Source: UBA10210 sp964408425 (GTDB lineage: Archaea; Micrarchaeota; Micrarchaeia; Norongarragalinales; Norongarragalinaceae). Taken from it: a stretch of 7,149 nt of DNA. The translations under genes were made by a program, and so were the position numbers. Every line of letters begins with the position of its first letter. Position 1 is the first letter of the stretch. The stretch is from positions 1-7,149 of the forward strand of contig CAYOZI010000034.1 in the NCBI GenBank assembly GCA_964408425.1. The letters run 5' to 3'. The notes under the pieces were generated by a model. The model was given only the letters and a program-made list of their open reading frames with translations. It was not told the origin of the DNA and searched no databases. Shown piece by piece: positions 5,977 through 7,149 of this stretch.

Positions 5977-6323
5977 ACCAAGCCAGGATAACGAGGGTCG
6001 CTTTTGCAGATGAAAGGGTAAAAAAGGCGTATGAAGAGCTGGAAGGCGGTAGGTTTGAGGAAAAAGAGTTGCGAAAGCACATAGACAACGCGATTCGGGA
6101 TTTGAAGGGAAGCCCGTTTTGCGGGGTAAGGATTCCTTCGAAACTCTGGCCGAAAGAGTACGTTTCGAAGTTCAACGTAAACAACTTGTGGAAGTACGAC
6201 TTGCCTGGAGGCTGGAGGTTGGTTTACTTCGTGGCTGGAAACGAGATAGAAATAGTCTCGATCATACTAGAGTGGTTCGACCACGAGAAGTACGAAAAGA
6301 GGTTTGGTTATAAAAAAAGATAG
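5973..6323 (+). CDS. RelE/ParE-superfamily toxin (type II toxin-antitoxin system)
   Basis: The 116-residue protein has the RelE-fold order. N-terminal helices (KKAYEELEGG, then an ELRKHIDNAI helix) come first. Strands follow, including the signature LPGGWRLVYFV at 77-87 and an EIVSIILEWFDH strand at 93-104, then the ending DHEKYEKRFGY at 103-113. R82, H104 and Y107 are the candidate catalytic residues by analogy with ribosome-dependent RelE/YoeB-type mRNA endonucleases. The closing DH-x2-Y-x3-FGY pattern is typical of archaeal members. The gene starts at TTG 5973, overlapping the antitoxin stop, with GGTGGT at 5964-5969 as a ribosome binding site. The frame is intact and full length for the family, so the toxin looks active. 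mRNA cleavage is known for the family and inferred here; a gyrase-targeting ParE-like activity is less likely given the signature residues. Confidence 0.9.
   Translation: MNQARITRVAFADERVKKAYEELEGGRFEEKELRKHIDNAIRDLKGSPFCGVRIPSKLWPKEYVSKFNVNNLWKYDLPGGWRLVYFVAGNEIEIVSIILEWFDHEKYEKRFGYKKR
6307..6318 (+). promoter_or_regulatory. TATA box inside the end of the toxin gene, likely promoter of the beta-helix gene
   Basis: GTTATAAAAAAA contains a TATA-like TTATAAAA centred near 6312, within the toxin's last codons (GYKKR). It predicts a transcription start near 6337, about 13 bases before GTG 6350. The AAA-rich Lys codons could produce this match by chance. The spacing nevertheless resembles that of the other promoters in the window, and no terminator separates the two genes. 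Confidence 0.42.
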
Positions 6324-6349
6324 CGTAAGGCAAATGGGGGTTTCGGAAA

Positions 6350-7149
6350 GTGGGTTTGCTGAAAAGCCAGGCGAAAATATTTTTAGTCTTAGCTCTGGCG
6401 GTAGTCGGTGTTTTGCTTTACTCTTTTTCTTCAACCCCGCCGGAAAGCCAGGGGAGCCAGGATGGATTCGAATTGTGGACCATCACGCTCTCGGCAAGCG
6501 AAGACGGAGAATCGTCTTTCAACTATACGGAATTGCCTGAAAACAGGATTGGAATACTGCGGATAGTGAAAGGCTCGGACGGTTCGGAAGTAACGGATTT
6601 CCAGAACGAAACCACGTGGGTTTATTGCGGCATATGCAATTTGAGCGAGAGTTCCTACACGATTTACTACCAAACGCCTTTGCCTACGCCGACTCCGTCT
6701 CCTTCCGAAACCCCGACTCCTTCCCCCGAACCGTCTCCATCCCCTTCGCCAGAATCGTCTCCAACCGCAACTCCCGAGCCTACGCCCACTTCAACGCCCA
6801 CCCCGGAACCAACACCCGCGCCTACCTCCTCACTCCAGCCTTCCGGCTGCACTCCGTTGTACCAAAGCGTCAAGCTTTCTTCCGACGCGGTTTTCAATTC
6901 GGAAGGGGGCGTTTGCTTTGACATAAGGCAGAGCGGGGTGGAACTGGATTGCGACGGGCATTCGATAATAGGAAACGGCAAGGGCTTTGCAGTTTATGGA
7001 ACTAAGGTCGGAAGCGTGACCGTGAAAAACTGCAGGATCGAAAACTTCGGCTACGGGATCCTGTTCAACGGGTATATCTCTGGAGGACCTGTTTTCGAGA
7101 ACATAATCGTGGAAAACAATTCGGTTTCCAACACTAGAACTGCAGGAAT
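6350..7149 (+). CDS. Membrane-anchored surface protein with Pro/Thr/Ser linker and NosD-type beta-helix (3'-truncated)
   Basis: An uninterrupted frame runs from a stop at 6326-6328 to the window edge. The likely start is GTG 6350, with a GGGGG run at 6336-6340 as a weak ribosome binding site; TTG 6356 is an alternative. The 266 visible residues begin with a signal anchor (hydrophobic at 10-25). A small domain at about 39-108 follows, with a CGIC pair (C93, C96) and possible glycosylation sites N58, N86 and N97. A 57-residue linker of Pro, Thr, Ser and Glu spans 109-165. From 167 the sequence is the start of a right-handed parallel beta-helix: VELDCDGHSIIG at 197-208, VTVKNCRIENFGYGI at 223-237, and VFENIIVENNSV at 248-259. 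These rungs match NosD/PF13229-type repeats found on archaeal surface proteins, which often bind or process polysaccharides. Its specific function is unknown. More rungs should lie beyond the window. Confidence 0.88.
   Translation, partial: MGLLKSQAKIFLVLALAVVGVLLYSFSSTPPESQGSQDGFELWTITLSASEDGESSFNYTELPENRIGILRIVKGSDGSEVTDFQNETTWVYCGICNLSESSYTIYYQTPLPTPTPSPSETPTPSPEPSPSPSPESSPTATPEPTPTSTPTPEPTPAPTSSLQPSGCTPLYQSVKLSSDAVFNSEGGVCFDIRQSGVELDCDGHSIIGNGKGFAVYGTKVGSVTVKNCRIENFGYGILFNGYISGGPVFENIIVENNSVSNTRTAG
6674..6844 (+). repeat. Low-complexity Pro/Thr/Ser-coding stretch
   Basis: About 57 codons encode an irregular TP/SP/EP repeat that links the N-terminal domain to the beta-helix. Synonymous codons vary along it, so the DNA is not an exact tandem repeat. 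This points to selection at the protein level for an extended, possibly O-glycosylated stalk. The opposite strand reads as a long Gly/Val-rich frame purely as a shadow of this repeat. Confidence 0.75.

Noticed and set aside
6304..6540. Plus-strand frame of 78 codons after the toxin
   Set aside because: It overlaps the signal anchor and first domain of the beta-helix gene in another frame, and its product has no coherent features.
6667..6981. Minus-strand frame with Gly/Val-rich repeats, resembling a silk- or elastin-like protein
   Set aside because: It is the reverse complement of the Pro/Thr/Ser linker codons of the beta-helix gene. The repetition is a shadow of that stalk.

Overview
The window looks archaeal. 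The non-coding gaps carry BRE/TATA-type promoters about 38-47 bases ahead of start codons, termination looks like bare T-tracts, and the ribosome binding sites are AGGTG-type in front of GTG and TTG starts. The proteins also fit: a MinD/ParA-type ATPase of the archaeal kind, COG1361/CARDB-like surface proteins, a NosD-type beta-helix surface protein, and an archaeal-style RelE toxin with a winged-helix partner. A small-genome (DPANN-like) archaeon is plausible, but this is inferred from gene content. All seven supported genes are on the + strand.

Layout. (1) 1-614: the 3' part of an unrecognised protein, probably extracytoplasmic, ending at a strong T-tract. (2) 693-2780: a multi-spanning membrane protein with a GT-C / 6-PTPS-related look and a large C-terminal outside domain. 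(3) 2830-4566: a secreted, C-terminally anchored protein built of Ig-like domains with a Pro/Thr/Gly linker. (4) 4714-5508: a MinD-like ATPase with an intact deviant Walker A motif and a C-terminal amphipathic helix. (5) 5698-5976 and 5973-6323: a small winged-helix protein overlapping a RelE-superfamily toxin, which I read as a toxin-antitoxin operon. (6) 6350 to the window end: a membrane-anchored protein with a Pro/Thr/Ser linker and the start of a parallel beta-helix. It is cut off by the window edge.

How the genes relate. Four of the seven (1-3 and 6) are envelope or surface proteins. Genes 2 and 3 are preceded by an identical 16-base block (638-653 and 2779-2794) in the BRE/TATA position, so they may share promoter strength or regulation although each appears to have its own promoter. 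The toxin-antitoxin pair has its own TATA box and a cluster of overlapping palindromes made of GATTAA/TTAATC half-sites across the start region, as expected for an autoregulated operon. The beta-helix gene appears to be driven by a TATA box inside the last codons of the toxin gene.

The best candidates for something undescribed are the winged-helix/RelE pair with its palindromic operator and the shared 16-base promoter block. I see no CRISPR array, insertion sequence, tRNA or rRNA.
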